Origin: Lactifluus volemus
Lineage: Eukaryota > Basidiomycota > Agaricomycetes > Russulales > Russulaceae
Assembly (NCBI GenBank): GCA_022376515.1
Contig: WTXI01000029.1
Coordinates: 62,001-126,000 of the forward strand
DNA: 64,000 bases
Direction: 5' to 3'
Shown: positions 11,447 through 22,515 of the stretch, in pieces
How the letters are laid out: the number at the start of each line of letters is the position of its first letter
Position numbering within the stretch: position 1 is the stretch's first letter
Position numbers and translations under genes: made by a program
The notes under the pieces: generated by a model
Databases searched by the model: none
What the model saw: the letters and a program-made list of their open reading frames with translations, nothing else
Told to the model about the DNA's origin: nothing

Positions 11447-11621
11447 GCAGCTACGTAGACTGTAGACGGGATGGATGTACCTGTATCATTACTTAGAGAC
11501 GCCTTATCGTGCTTTTCAGAGTTACGTGACGAGATGGGTCCCCAGCTGCCGAAAGAACCAGGTCGAAAAATTGTCGTTGTACTATCGATCACAATCGCGA
11601 CAAACGCCACAACGTACGCAC

Positions 11622-12060
11622 TTGTGTGTGTTGAGGGATTACGAGGACGCGGGAAGAAGGCTGGCGGCCGAGGACGGCGCCCAGCGTTAAGGGATGTCAA
11701 GGACGGGATAGCCAGCGTCCACGGCACCCTGAGGACCCGCCGGCGTGGACAACGATCGCTCCCCGTTGGGGGCGATCGCCCACAGCCGTTATCTAAGATA
11801 CCAATTATTTAGTTAAAACACCCTTTTCGCGCAGAGGACTTAGTCCCGCGGCCACACTCACATCGAGCGGCCAAGATCGAGGCCAAGATCGAAACTACTT
11901 CTAGTCCACTAGTCCCCCTCTAAATTAGCACCTTTAGTCCAATCTAGAATACATAAATAATAACCAGACGAGACTCGAAGGTGTCCGTCCAGTTGTCGCC
12001 CCGCTTCCCCTCCGTGTACGCGCGTCCGTGCCCACTCCCGCTCGTTTGCCTTCATTTTCG
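11622..12060. mobile_element. LTR-like insertion in cassette 3
   Basis: Comparison with the sister flanks (200-225 and 6855-6885) shows about 440 extra bases here. A 5-base direct repeat CGCAC (11617-11621 and 12061-12065) flanks the extra block, as a target-site duplication would. The left part contains TGTTGAGGGATTACGAGGAC, in the style of a fungal LTR start, and the block has no coding capacity. The expected TG...CA ends do not coincide exactly with the direct repeat, so both the class (solo LTR) and the exact borders are uncertain. Confidence 0.5.
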
Positions 12061-12422
12061 CGCACAAGCGTGGCGATCCAATATTCTGCGCAAGATCTGA
12101 GCGATTGATTGAGTGAAAAGTCTACATACGCACTATCACAGACAGAGAAAGCACAGGACGACAGGGCAATATAAATCAAGAAAGAAGAATTGTACTAAGA
12201 GTAACTGGTACGGGAGTAAAATTGGGAGACAATGCCGCGTGAGAGAGCCATAGAGATGAGATAGTGAGAACTAGTTGTTGATCATGAAGAGCCGCGTATG
12301 TATGTACAAGACTTAAACACGCCTACTGGAGTCGAGTTCGCTTTTATCATCTGCAGTCACGCTTCAGCCTTGACACGGCTCAGAGACAAGCCAGCTTACC
12401 GATATTCATGACCATTTCGATC

Positions 12423-15192
12423 TTACTGTGCACGATCAACGTCGCGAGGGGGTGTTGTGTCGACGAGATGCTCAGGCTGTGCAAGGTCTGCAGCCAGGGA
12501 GTTGTCAAACGTTGCATCATTCTCTGACAAATTTGCCAGTAATTGTGAATCGGAGGTCACTTGTCGGGATGTGAAAGAGATTTCCGGAATTGAGCCTAGC
12601 GTCAACAATCTTGAACCGGGAGTAATTAGCTCGATTTGCGATGTGGGAGATCTAGCCGAGGACATCAGGGGATCCGCAGGAAGCATGTCACTGGAGACTG
12701 GTACACGTGAAGACGATGGTGGAATGCCAGGTACCGTCGAAGGAGGGTCACCATCCAACCCTATCTTGTACAGCCGATCGAAGGGACCACTAGATGAGAA
12801 CGACGGAGAGATCGCTGTCGAGGCTACCATGGCGGGTCGAGTATCAGATTCCGAGTCATCCATGGGCGAGATAACTGATGCGGCAGCGTGACTTTCTGTC
12901 GCAATGTTGAGGGCTGGGTCAGGTAAAGTACTGACAAAGTCGTTGTTTCCAACATCGACTGGTGGAGAGTGGGAAGACTGGATGATTGGGGTAGCATGAG
13001 GTACACCATGGGGAGACGACTGTTCTGTGAGATGTATGCGGCTATGACCTGGGTTGAATGCGGGTAAAGATGGTACGCCAGGCGCTGCAAGGGCGATGCT
13101 GTTCAGGATTGGACCAGGAGGGTGAATGAGTGAATGAGTGGTGTCGTCTATTGCGCCATCGGAATGATGACCCGGGACGTTACACAATGGATACGATGAT
13201 GACTCTAACAGGATTGGGTCAGAATCATCGGTGGAAGCATCGAAAGAGGTCGGGACGGCATCGGTGCCTTGATGTAAAGCGATGAAATGATGCCGATTGA
13301 ACCTCAGAACAGGATAATCGATATAAGGAGACCCGTGATTGAGCTTCAAAACAGGATAAGCGACAGAAGGAGACCCGTGATTATGCGCTTCTCGGGTGAA
13401 TTGGTTCCATAAAGCACAGAAATCGTGCTGCAGTCCAGGAAGAGTATTCCCAATTTCGAATTTGGAAATGGTCGATTGAATATTCCCCAGCACTACAGAT
13501 GGCCTCCCAAGCCGTTTGAAGCGAAAGAACTGGTGAGTGATGTGGATCCAGTTGGCGAGCAACACGCTGTCGCCATGTGCGAGGTAGTTTTCGAAAACAT
13601 CTTCTGATATCCTTAGCTGATCCATTACGAGCGCCTTCCAACGATCATCGCGTTCTCGTACACTTGCAATGACCCCAGCAACCATCGTTTGCACATATAT
13701 AGCGTTTACGTATTTGCTACCATCGCATCGGGTTCTGAGTAACTGTCCCAGTTGAACAGACTGCAACACTCCACCCATGGCAAAAGCTTGTGAGAGGAGG
13801 TTTAAAGACGGAAATGAGGAGTGGAGTGCATCGAAAGCCTGCATGCAGAGTATAAACCGCCTTTCTCTGATCCTCTCAGAGAGCAAACGAGATGCGAAGG
13901 TACGGATCAAGAATCCATCGCAAGCCGCAGTCAAAACCCGAATATCCAGATTGGCAAGCATTCGCCTAGGTTCGTGGACCACTTGTGAGGTACAGAAGGC
14001 AGGGATTGCCTCGAAGAATTGCTCCAGCTCGCGGTCTTCGTCCAGAGCATCGAATGTCCATTTCAAAACATGACCGTCTATTTCCGCTGACATTTTCGAG
14101 GCAGCTTCTTGGGCTGTCTTCACTATACCCCACGAGGTCCGTTTGCGAGCAGTGTCCCACATCTTCCGAAACCGGTACCGGATTTTATAACATGTGACGA
14201 AGATGAGAGTGACGAAGACTTTGTATAGCACGCCATTAAGAAGGAACCATGTTGAGAAAGTAAGAGGCGAATAGTAGGGGCTGTCATGACGGAAGATTGG
14301 CAGCAACGTGATGCATCCATATATCGCTCCAGAAAGCCCGATCCACCAAGCAACGATACTGAACGTGGTGTGATTGATGTTGAATAAGAAAACAGAAGGC
14401 CGGAAAAGAATAGGAACAGGGAAACGTGTAGCAAGGTGGCAACGTTCAACTGCCAAAGGAAGATGAAACTTTTCCACACCATCTGCGAAGAACGAACGGA
14501 TTCGTGCTCGCTTGTGTGGACTCAATCGCGGTGGTTGAGTAACTGTGAGGTACCGACGCGCCCACTGCTGTAACAATGTTGCCAGAAGCGCAGATGTAAG
14601 GCTGATGCCAAGCTCAGGAACCAGAGTGAATTGACCCAGATTGCGTATCTCGGTGGAGAGAACGGGGGTGGTGTAGCTGGAGTGGCAAGGATCGACACGC
14701 GAGATATGTTCGGGTCGGCGAGAAGTTGATAGATGTTGGCGAGATAGAATACAGTGGTATCCTGTGGATTTGGCCTCAAGTCTTGGATTGACACTGCTAG
14801 CAATACCGAGACGGCAGCAGAGAATAAACCTGTCTACGGTGTTCATGTTGGTCACTATGCTCAACACGTGGAGGTAAAATGAGAACGGACGAAAATGAGG
14901 ATGCCGTCTGCATCCTTTTGCCAGCGATCGGCCATTTTGTCATCTTCCTCTTGGGACATTTTCACGTACATGTTGAAAATGGGTTCAGCGCCATCACTAA
15001 TGGTAGGCTGGCCCTGTGACGGTTGACGTTGTTCTGACCGAGGGACATTGGAGTTTCCGGCTGTAACGAGTGTTAGAGCTCTGTGAAGCTGAGGATATAA
15101 AGTAGGGTAGAGGATGACGTACTTGCGTCTATTTCTATTCTCTCAACGCCCGTATCCTCTACTCGGGCGATTGGGTCAGCAAGTTGGGACAT
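12423..15192 (-). pseudogene. DUF6535 copy C, frame disrupted
   Basis: Exons 15123-15192, 14891-15060 and 12423-14833 are placed as in copies A and B, with intact splice sites. Relative to copy B one A is missing near 14608 (GATGCCAAG against GATGACCAAG), which breaks the frame between the first and second membrane segments. Three more single-base losses between 14390 and 14450 scramble about 25 codons around the third membrane segment and then restore the frame. The downstream soluble domain and tail are open. Because single-base deletions are common in unrelated genes here, this may be a real gene with consensus errors. A 42-base tandem duplication is found just before the tail. Confidence 0.75.
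13301..13384 (-). repeat. Two-copy 42-base tandem repeat in DUF6535-C
   Basis: Two units of 42 bases (14 codons) lie back to back. They encode NHGSPSVAYPVLKL and NHGSPYIDYPVLRF. Copies A and B have one related unit at this place. The repeat keeps frame and lies at the boundary between the soluble domain and the disordered tail. Confidence 0.7.
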
Positions 15193-15325
15193 CAAAGTTT
15201 TATAGATTGAGAGATGGTGCGATGATACAAGGTAGACAAATGTCCTTGAGCCTGAGCGTCAATCCACGTAAACAAAGCGATCCAATCCGGCTCCGGACCG
15301 CAGCCTCAGTCAGTCATTCACATCA
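15193..15325. promoter_or_regulatory. Head-to-head promoter DUF6535-C / did2
   Basis: The 133 bases separate the divergent ATGs of DUF6535-C and the intact did2. GTAAACAAAG (15268-15277) is a textbook forkhead-type site and is conserved in the inverted cassette at 33748-33757. A TATAAAA string lies about 15 bases upstream of the DUF6535 ATG. That is too close for a normal TATA-to-start distance if that ATG is used. Confidence 0.55.
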
Positions 15326-16176
15326 ATGAGCAACCTCGAGAGTGAGTAACTAATTTCTATCTCTGCAATGATAACTTATTGTTCCTAGAGACACTTTTTC
15401 AACTCAAGGTACTCCTTCTCTCTACCATCAATCCCTTTTCAAAAGCCCAACTGATTATCTCCGCAGTTCACAGCAAAGTCACTCAATCGCCAAGCAAAGA
15501 AGGCGCAAAAGGATGAGAATGTGGAGAAGACACGACTGAAAAAGGTATGTATGTATTTTTAATGGGCCACTCACAACTTAATTCTTAATCTGTTTGGACG
15601 CAGGCGTTGCAGCAGGGTAACAATGATGGCGCGCGGATATACGCCTCGAACGCAATCCGAAAGAAGAGCGAGTCGCTCAACCTGCTCCGCCTTGCGAGCC
15701 GCATCGATGCGGTAGCGAGCAGGGTCGAGACTGCAGTGACGATGCGACAAGTGACGGGTAACATGACGAGCGTAGTCAAAGGCATGGACAAAGCGATGGA
15801 AACCATGAACCTCGAACGTGTGCGTCCCTTTCCCCCCCCCCCCCTTCCCCCTCCCTCCCTTCCTTCCTCTTATCTATATATCTCCTCCCATTAGATCTCC
15901 CTCGTGATGGATAAATTCGAGTCTCAATTTTCAGACTTGGACGTACAGACGTCGTACATGGAAGATGCGATGGGTTCGACGACGGCGGTATCGACGCCTC
16001 AGGACCAAGTGGACTCGCTCATGCGTCAAATGGCGGAAGAAGCCAACATTGAATTGCAACAAGACCTTGCGGACAAGGAGGTGCCGAGCCTCGCCCCTCC
16101 CGAACGTAGCGCCGTGATCGGAGAGGAGGACAGCACCCTCGCCGATCGGTTGCGCGCGCTGCGGCCTGCCACGTAA
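15326..16176 (+). CDS. did2: Did2 / CHMP1, ESCRT-III subunit
   Basis: Five exons (15326-15341, 15389-15408, 15467-15544, 15604-15819, 15895-16176) give 203 residues, the usual length of CHMP1/Did2. The protein starts [20 protein letters not shown] and carries the basic first helices ([16 protein letters not shown]). Then come [20 protein letters not shown] and [20 protein letters not shown]. It ends with the MIT-interacting helix [12 protein letters not shown]. Did2 acts at endosomes: it recruits Vps4 and Ist1 to ESCRT-III during multivesicular-body sorting. All splice sites are GT-AG and no break is present, so this is the functional member of the did2 set. Intron 4 contains a long C-run (15832-15844). 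It is driven from a promoter region shared with DUF6535-C. Confidence 0.95.
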
Positions 16177-16941
16177 GGCACCGTCTCGGTGCGGTGGTTC
16201 CCCTACGGATCGGCTCACTTGTTGTACTATACATATACATATATCACGTTCATGTAGAAATGGATACCGGCGTGATTGAGAATCTGGATTTTTTTCTTGG
16301 CAAGATCACCTTGTCGACCTACACAATGCTTCTTGACCTGTCAAAATGTCACTACCATTGTTTCTCGTATCTATTCATAGCGCAACAGATAAAAAAAAAC
16401 CCCTCGGAAAAGGCGTATACAGGCATTCACTTTAAGTACATTACCACATGGTTATTTCGTTTCGTAAGACAGCGTAAAGAACTGTGCAGGCCGTAAAGAG
16501 AAGTTTGTTGAAGTTTGTGTTTGGGAAAGTAACAGAGAGAGGATGGAATAAAGTGCCAAGATGAGCAGGGTGGTATCTAGACTGATAAAAAGGACGATCA
16601 TATAACAAAGAGAAATCCAAAAAAAGCAACGTAAATGGTTTATATGGGGGTAGCAATACAGAAAAAGGACAGTGTGGGGAGGTTTACGAAGAATAGAATT
16701 AAGTTGAATAAAGTCAAGTGATGAAAGTGAAAGATGGGAAAGATGATGTGTGCATAATGCGTGAGATGGGAATGGTCTCTAAAGATGATTAGGGAATATA
16801 TAAAAAGCCTGGAAGAAACCGAGACGGTGAAAAGGTTATGTGAAGGGATAGAATAATAGTCAATTAGGGAAAAAGGTCGCACACGGGCGTGGGGTGGGGA
16901 TCGTGATGGGATGTGATGGTGCGGGAGGGGTGAGGCGAGAA
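16177..16941. other. Convergent 3' region, no gene
   Basis: This AT-rich spacer lies between did2 (+) and the next gene (-), so both 3' UTRs end here. Short runs of A (16390) and TATATA strings are the only visible elements. No repeat of the cassette type occurs here. Confidence 0.5.
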
Positions 16942-19834
16942 TTACCACTCGTTCTCACGAACGATTCTCACTAGATCATCCAGCAACTCGCGCTTCTCGG
17001 ACGTACTGACGTGGCGCGTGGGCGCCTTGTCCAGCAAACGTTCCACATGTCCAAGTAACCCTGACGATCCCTCGAGGGAATAATTTCCGCGTCGAATCTG
17101 CGCACGTCTGTACGATACAAAAATTCAGCAAAACTCGGTCGCGAAAAAAAAAAACTCACATTTTTTGAACGCCTCGAACGCTTCCCCACCGAGCACCTCG
17201 CGGAACCGCCCCGTGACCTCCTTATCTTTACCCGACCGCTCCCGGGCATATCCAAGCTCATACTCGGCGAGTCTTTCACGCGTCCGACGCGCGCCCTCGC
17301 GTTCCCGCACACGCTTCTCCATCTCGCGCTCTCGCATCAACGCTTGCGCTCGCGCGTCGTTGTTATCCGCAGCAGTGCCAGACGAACACCGGCACGACTA
17401 GGCGTCCACTCGCGCACGCGAATCTTGGACGGTGCCCACGTGAGTCCGAGACCCAGCTCGACCTCGCGCTGCTCCCACCGGCCCGGGCCGGTACTGGTAC
17501 CAACGCTCGTCGTGCCACCACGGCGAGCGCTCTTCCGGGAGATGCCGGCACTGTCGGCGGCGCCAGAGGGTGCGCAACGTGTCTACGGGAGCGCTCGCGG
17601 TCTCGATCACGCTCTCGTTCCCGAATGTCGCTCCCGCTCGCGCTCCCATTTCCTCCGCTTCCTCCGCGTCGGTCACCATTCGCGCTAGCCGTGCTACTCG
17701 CTGCACTCTCAAACGCAAACGGTGGGTGCACGCCCGCGCCGCGTACCCAGTCGACCGTGCGCGCAACACGGCCCCAGCTGCCCGTGCCACCACCAGCTGT
17801 GGCAGGTGTGCCGTTCGTGGTGTTCGTCGCGGCAGTGCCGGCGGTGGACTGCGATGCGGCCGAGGCACCCGTGGTGGTGTGCATGAGCGGTGAACGAGGC
17901 GGGGAATTTGGGGATGCTGCTGCCCCACGGTGCTGGCTCGGTTGCGGATGCGTGTGTGAGCGTGCGGGGTGGGCGTGGGCGTGGCTGCGCGAACGTGTGT
18001 GTGTGTGAGTACGGGGACGTGCATCTTGGGAATTCGTATGTGCGTGCCCGCGACTATGGTGGCCGTGGGATTGAGACTGTCCATTGGGATTGGCATGAGG
18101 TGAGGCCACGCGCCGATTCCCGGCGTGGCTGGCACTGCGCCTCACTTCTAGATTGTCAAAGTCAAAGCTTGGGAGACGTGCTCCTGTAGCAACTTGACTG
18201 CGTTTGGACCCTCACGCGACGCCGTGCGCGTCCTGATGATTGGCGCGCCAACAACGGGCTTTCCAGATTGAGATTGGCGGTGGGAGAGTTCACGCTGCTT
18301 GCTTCGTCCTCGGGCGCTTGAAAAGAGCCCAAGTAGGGGCGAGCAACGACCATCACGCTCAGAATCGGATGATTCCGCGCGCGAGGCATGGATGCGAGGC
18401 GGAGTGGAATGTGGCCGCAGAGTCACATCGACGGAATCCTCAGGAATGGGGGGAGGGGCGGTAGGTCGGCGCGGTGGTGGTACGGCGGTGTATGGACGCG
18501 AAGATGAAGTTGTAGCCGGTGGCGGAGAGCCTGCAAGATATGGCAGGTGTCAGGTGAGCAGCGGAATCAAACGCCGAGAAAGAATGGGAACGACGCACCA
18601 AATTTGAACCAGCTGTCGATCTTTGATGGCTTGGATGGGCGGTTGTGAGAGCCATGGGAGGTAGGTGGAAGGGCTGGGCGTTCGTCATTCTTGGGAGTAG
18701 TGGGGCGGGACCAAGGCGCTGCTGGGAGGCCAAAGAGCGGCTTTGAACGGCGCTTCTCTTTGGTTTGGGTTGGGTGCAACCCGGAAGTAGAAAGAGGGAC
18801 TGCGGGAGGCGGCATGCGAGGATCATATGCGATTAATGATTCATCGACGACGATGCCGACATCATTGATCTGATGTAGAATCGGCTGCGCAGGGCCAGAT
18901 GGTCGGGCAGCACGAGAAGCGCGTGAGCGTATGTTCTTCGGCGTCACGGTGTCGCCTGTTGTAGTTGTGTTTCCTGAAAGAGGGCGTGATGGGGGACGAT
19001 GATATGACATGGAAGGGATCGATGGAGGTATGGTAGCGCAATGAGAATCGGATGTACCGGATGTCGAGGCAGTAGTGAATGTGGTAGCATTGGGATGTCG
19101 GGACTCTCATTGGAAGTAGAGTCTGAGGGACGAGTGCCACCCCTTGAACAGGAGCGCGAGCGCGATGAGGACCGTGAGAGCAAGCCATAGAACTGAGAAA
19201 AGAAGGGAGTCAGTGGATTGAAAGAGCGGGAATGAAAGACAAGTGAGCTCACTTTGGCACGACGGGAGAGAGGTTCGGGGGCCAGGTCTGAGAAGAGGGG
19301 GGACATGTCGTGGTGGTCGAGGTCGACGGGTGAATGGGATAGAGCAGTGTGGGGCTCGTTCTCATAGTCTGAGGCCACCGCGCGCGAGCCGTGTGTGCTC
19401 TGTGGGGCATGCAGTGAGCGAAGAGCACGAACGGACACGTTTCGAGGGCGATAGAAGAGTTAAGATGAACTCACGACTGTTCTGCCCGTCTGAGTTGACT
19501 TTGAAGAGACAGAGCTGGGTGACCTGACGAGACGTGCAAACTGGAAAAAAAAAAGGCGTGCGGACCACACGTGTTAGGCACGAATGGGGATAGAAAGCTA
19601 TGGTGAGGATGGCACGGACACGGGGCCCAGGACGTACGTCGTGAGAGAATCTAACTTGGATGAGTTGAGGACACCAAGTGATAGACGACGTTGTGACTTT
19701 TGAGGTATCAAGTCGGATGAGGTGCTTGGGTTATCAGTTGAGAGTGGAAGAAGGGATGAAGCTGAGTGAGAAAGGTTTGGTTGTAAATCGACTTCATCTG
19801 CGAGTAAAGAAGCCATTGGCACTGGCATTGACAA
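16942..19834 (-). CDS. Hypothetical low-complexity protein, multi-exon
   Basis: The C-terminus is firm. Reading down from 17397, a frame with EREMEKRVREREGARR, a short conserved block EVLGGEAFEAFKK, then an intron (about 17109-17160) leads to IRRGNYSLEGSSGLLGHVER and the last residues VRIVRENEW before the stop at 16942-16944. Upstream the minus strand holds several exon-sized frames rich in His, Ser, Arg and Pro (HAHTNSQDARPRTHTHTRS, SKPSKIDSWFKFG, LLSRSSSRSRSCSRGG). I cannot join all exons: near 17350-17400 the frame must change, by an intron of about 53 bases or by a base error. The first exon and start near 19.4-19.8 kb are guesses. I do not recognise the family. A nuclear or RNA-associated protein would fit the composition, but this is only inference. 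Confidence 0.5.
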
Positions 19835-20671
19835 GTCATAGAATCAACTTGTTGAATGTTCTGTGGCTCGCTTCGCTTCGTTCGTTCGAAATCCCTCGGT
19901 CGTTGTTACCCTGCCACGTTTAATCACCGCCAAATAGATTATGTCATCAATTAACAACAAAGTAATTAACTATTATCTTCTAAGATACCAACTCTGTAGT
20001 TCATACCTTATCGATACGAGAAAGAGAATGTATGTACAGTTCGTTGCCTTAGCACTCTCCCAACCACTACCATGAATCATCCTCGGAACCCAAAGTACAG
20101 CTCTCCTAAGCAAGTCGGTTTTAAAATGCTGTGCCCGGTGCTCCTCTGAAGGCGATCCAGCGGGTGACAGATAGGACGATTCACCAACAGCTGAGATGGT
20201 GTAAACAAGTGCGCATATGCGGCCGCCTGTCTCTAGAATGCAATATCCAGGGGAGAAGTAAAACGGGGATGGTTTTTCTGGGACAAAAAGTCATACCAGT
20301 GAGGCTTTTCCTTCAACCCTCATTGGTGTGACTTTTGTTGTGTTCACAAAATTGAAAAAATCATGGGCCAGCCACCTCCTCGCTGAGGACTACGAGGCCA
20401 TTCTCTTGCCTACAGATCGCTCCCGGAAGGCTGTCCAGGAGCCGAATTTCTCACTTCAAAGCAAGCAGTGAACGAGGCGGAAAACAGGGCAATCGCCGAC
20501 TGCTACGACTACCACGCCAAGTGCCCAGAGGCCATGACCAAGAGGGTGGACGGCCAGCTCAAGACCGCGTACACGAAGGAAAGTACAACCCATATCTCGA
20601 ACGCAACGCACCGCGATGAGGGATCATAGAACGGGAGAGATGAAGGCCCTCCGCTGAGCTCAGACAAGATT
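19835..20671. other. Spacer with an orphan coding-like fragment (20433-20629, +)
   Basis: Most of the stretch shows nothing. Between 20433 and 20629 one forward frame is open and protein-like (EFLTSKQAVNEAENRAIADC, then YHAKCPEAMTKRVDGQLKTA) and ends at a stop. Upstream of it the frame closes quickly and no start or splice site is obvious. It may be the relic of a gene or of a mobile element; I do not recognise it. Confidence 0.35.
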
Positions 20672-22515
20672 ATGTCATCTATGCATTGGACTCACGTGAT
20701 AAGTCAGACAAGAATGTGGCGAATTGACGACATCGCTGCTCACGGTCAACCATGGAATCAGCTTACCAATATATCTCACGTTCCCCCTGCGCCCAAGGAC
20801 GTTCCAGTGGCCTTCGGGGTCTTGTTAACGATCAATAACCAAAGTCTATGGCCAGCCTACGCTGTAAACCTTCTATTCTCAAGTTCCGTCACCTTCGCCC
20901 AGCTGCCAGTCGCGCAATCTGCGGGCAACTGCGCTCATCCTCCAGCGCTCCCCAACTCAAGCCTGCCTCGCAGCTTCCGCCCCTACATCGAGTCGCCCTT
21001 TACCTTCATTTCCCTGCTAGCCCAACATGCAGCAAGAGAAAACCGCATTTTGTCCCTCCGTGCATCCTCATTATCTGACCGATCTGATCCCTCTTCGTCC
21101 GGCCCGGAACCGCCATATGCACGACCCTCACCGTCGTCCTACAAGACATACCACCACACCAAACCGCTCCCGCTGACTTATTCCGAGCCGCTGCCCGAGT
21201 TTGACGTGGCGTACGAGACTTGGGGCACACTTTCTCCAGCGAGAGACAATGTGATACTGTTGCACACCGGGCTATCTGCGTCCTCACATGCAGCCTCGAC
21301 TCTCGAGAACCCTGCGCCAGGATGGTGGGAAAAGTTCATCGGCCCAGGACGCGCATTGGACACTTCTCAATTTTTCGTCATCTGCGCAAACGTGCTTGGA
21401 GGGTGCTACGGCTCGACGGGGCCGTCATCCATCGACCCGCTCACGGGAAACCCGTACGCTACCACCTTCCCAGTAATCAGCATCTTTGATATGGTCAGGG
21501 CTCAGTTTGCCCTGCTTGACCACCTCGGTATCAGAGGCTCTATGCGAGCGTTGGATCGTCGATGGGGGTATGCAGAGCCTTGCTGCTGGCTGGATGTTTC
21601 CCGAACGCGTAAGCAAAATTGTCAGCATCAGTGGCACGGCACGTAGCAGCCCGTCAAGTATCGCCATGCGGTTTGCACAACGGAGTGGTGCGTTATTTCA
21701 TTTTCATTCCCCTTAAGTAGGGCTTCTAAGATATCTGATAGTTCTGATGGCTGATCCGAACTGGAACGAGGGATTCTATTATGATGACTTACCACCCCAT
21801 ACGGGGCTCAAACTTGCGCGCCGTAAGCCCCCGTTTCCCGTTTTGCGACCCGATTTTGGCGGTTTCTGATTATTTCATGCAAGAAATCGCAACGATAACT
21901 TACCGCTCGGGCCCAGAGTGGGATATCCGTTTTGGTCGGCAACTACGCACAGTATCCCCCGCAATCGAACAGCGTATTCCAGCGTTGTGTCCAGATTTTC
22001 TCATCGAGACTTATCTTGATCACCAAGCAAGTTCATATGAACATCTTTCTCCGTAAGGAGCACTCCCGAGTCTAATCCTAATTTCGAAATAGGGAGAACA
22101 ATTTTGCCTCAAGTATGACGCAAACTCTCTGATCTATATTTCAAAGGCGATGGACCTATTTGATATGACGGAGGCTTCTCTCGCGACCCTGGGGCTCTCG
22201 CCACTCACTCCCACAACCCCTCCAGCTGCGCGGTCCGCACCAGCGCACACGCATCCGCCCCCGGCTAACCCCGCACCGCACTTGCCCGCGCTTGCCGCAG
22301 GCTTGCGTCCCCTCTCCCACATGCCTATTCTCATCCTCGGCGTTCAGTCCGACATCTTGTTCCCGGTAGAACAACAACGCGAGCTTGCGGATGCGCTGCG
22401 CATGGCCGGCAACTCGCACGTAAGCTACTATGAACTCGGTGGCGTTTGGGGACACGACACATTTCTGCTGGACGAACAGAATGTTGGTGGGTCCATCAGA
22501 GGGTTCTTACTTTAG
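20672..22515 (+). CDS. met2: Homoserine O-acetyltransferase (Met2), two base breaks
   Basis: Met2 transfers acetyl from acetyl-CoA to L-homoserine in the methionine pathway and has an alpha/beta-hydrolase fold. The sequence shows [46 protein letters not shown] and [17 protein letters not shown]. The nucleophile elbow VGSSMGGMQSL is at about 21550-21580. Later come [27 protein letters not shown], an aspartate in [11 protein letters not shown] and a histidine in [10 protein letters not shown]. Exons end at 21687, 21822 and 22026 and resume at 21742, 21884 and 22093. The third intron begins GCAAGT, a GC-AG intron. One base is missing near 21536 and one in a G run at 21564-21568, on both sides of the nucleophile. 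Fixing neither leaves the gene broken, but its role and otherwise perfect conservation favour consensus error. The start is uncertain (20672, or an ATG in another frame at 20848). Confidence 0.85.

Larger units (their letters stand above)
5492..16200. repeat. Tandem segmental duplication Arp2-DUF6535-did2
   Basis: Unit 2 (5492-10722) and unit 3 (10723-about 16200) hold the same three elements in the same order and orientation. The join is at 10723, where the 3' flank of the did2 pseudogene runs directly into an Arp2 exon. Unit 1 (1-3524) is a truncated third copy without did2. Introns are preserved in all parts, so copying occurred at DNA level. The units differ by the insertion at 11.6-12.1 kb, deletions in Arp2 and did2, and substitutions. 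Confidence 0.8.

Noticed and set aside
17344..18189. Long forward-strand frames opposite the hypothetical gene
   Set aside because: They are shadows of Arg/Ser/His-rich codons on the minus strand; the minus strand has the better splice sites and the normal-complexity C-terminus.
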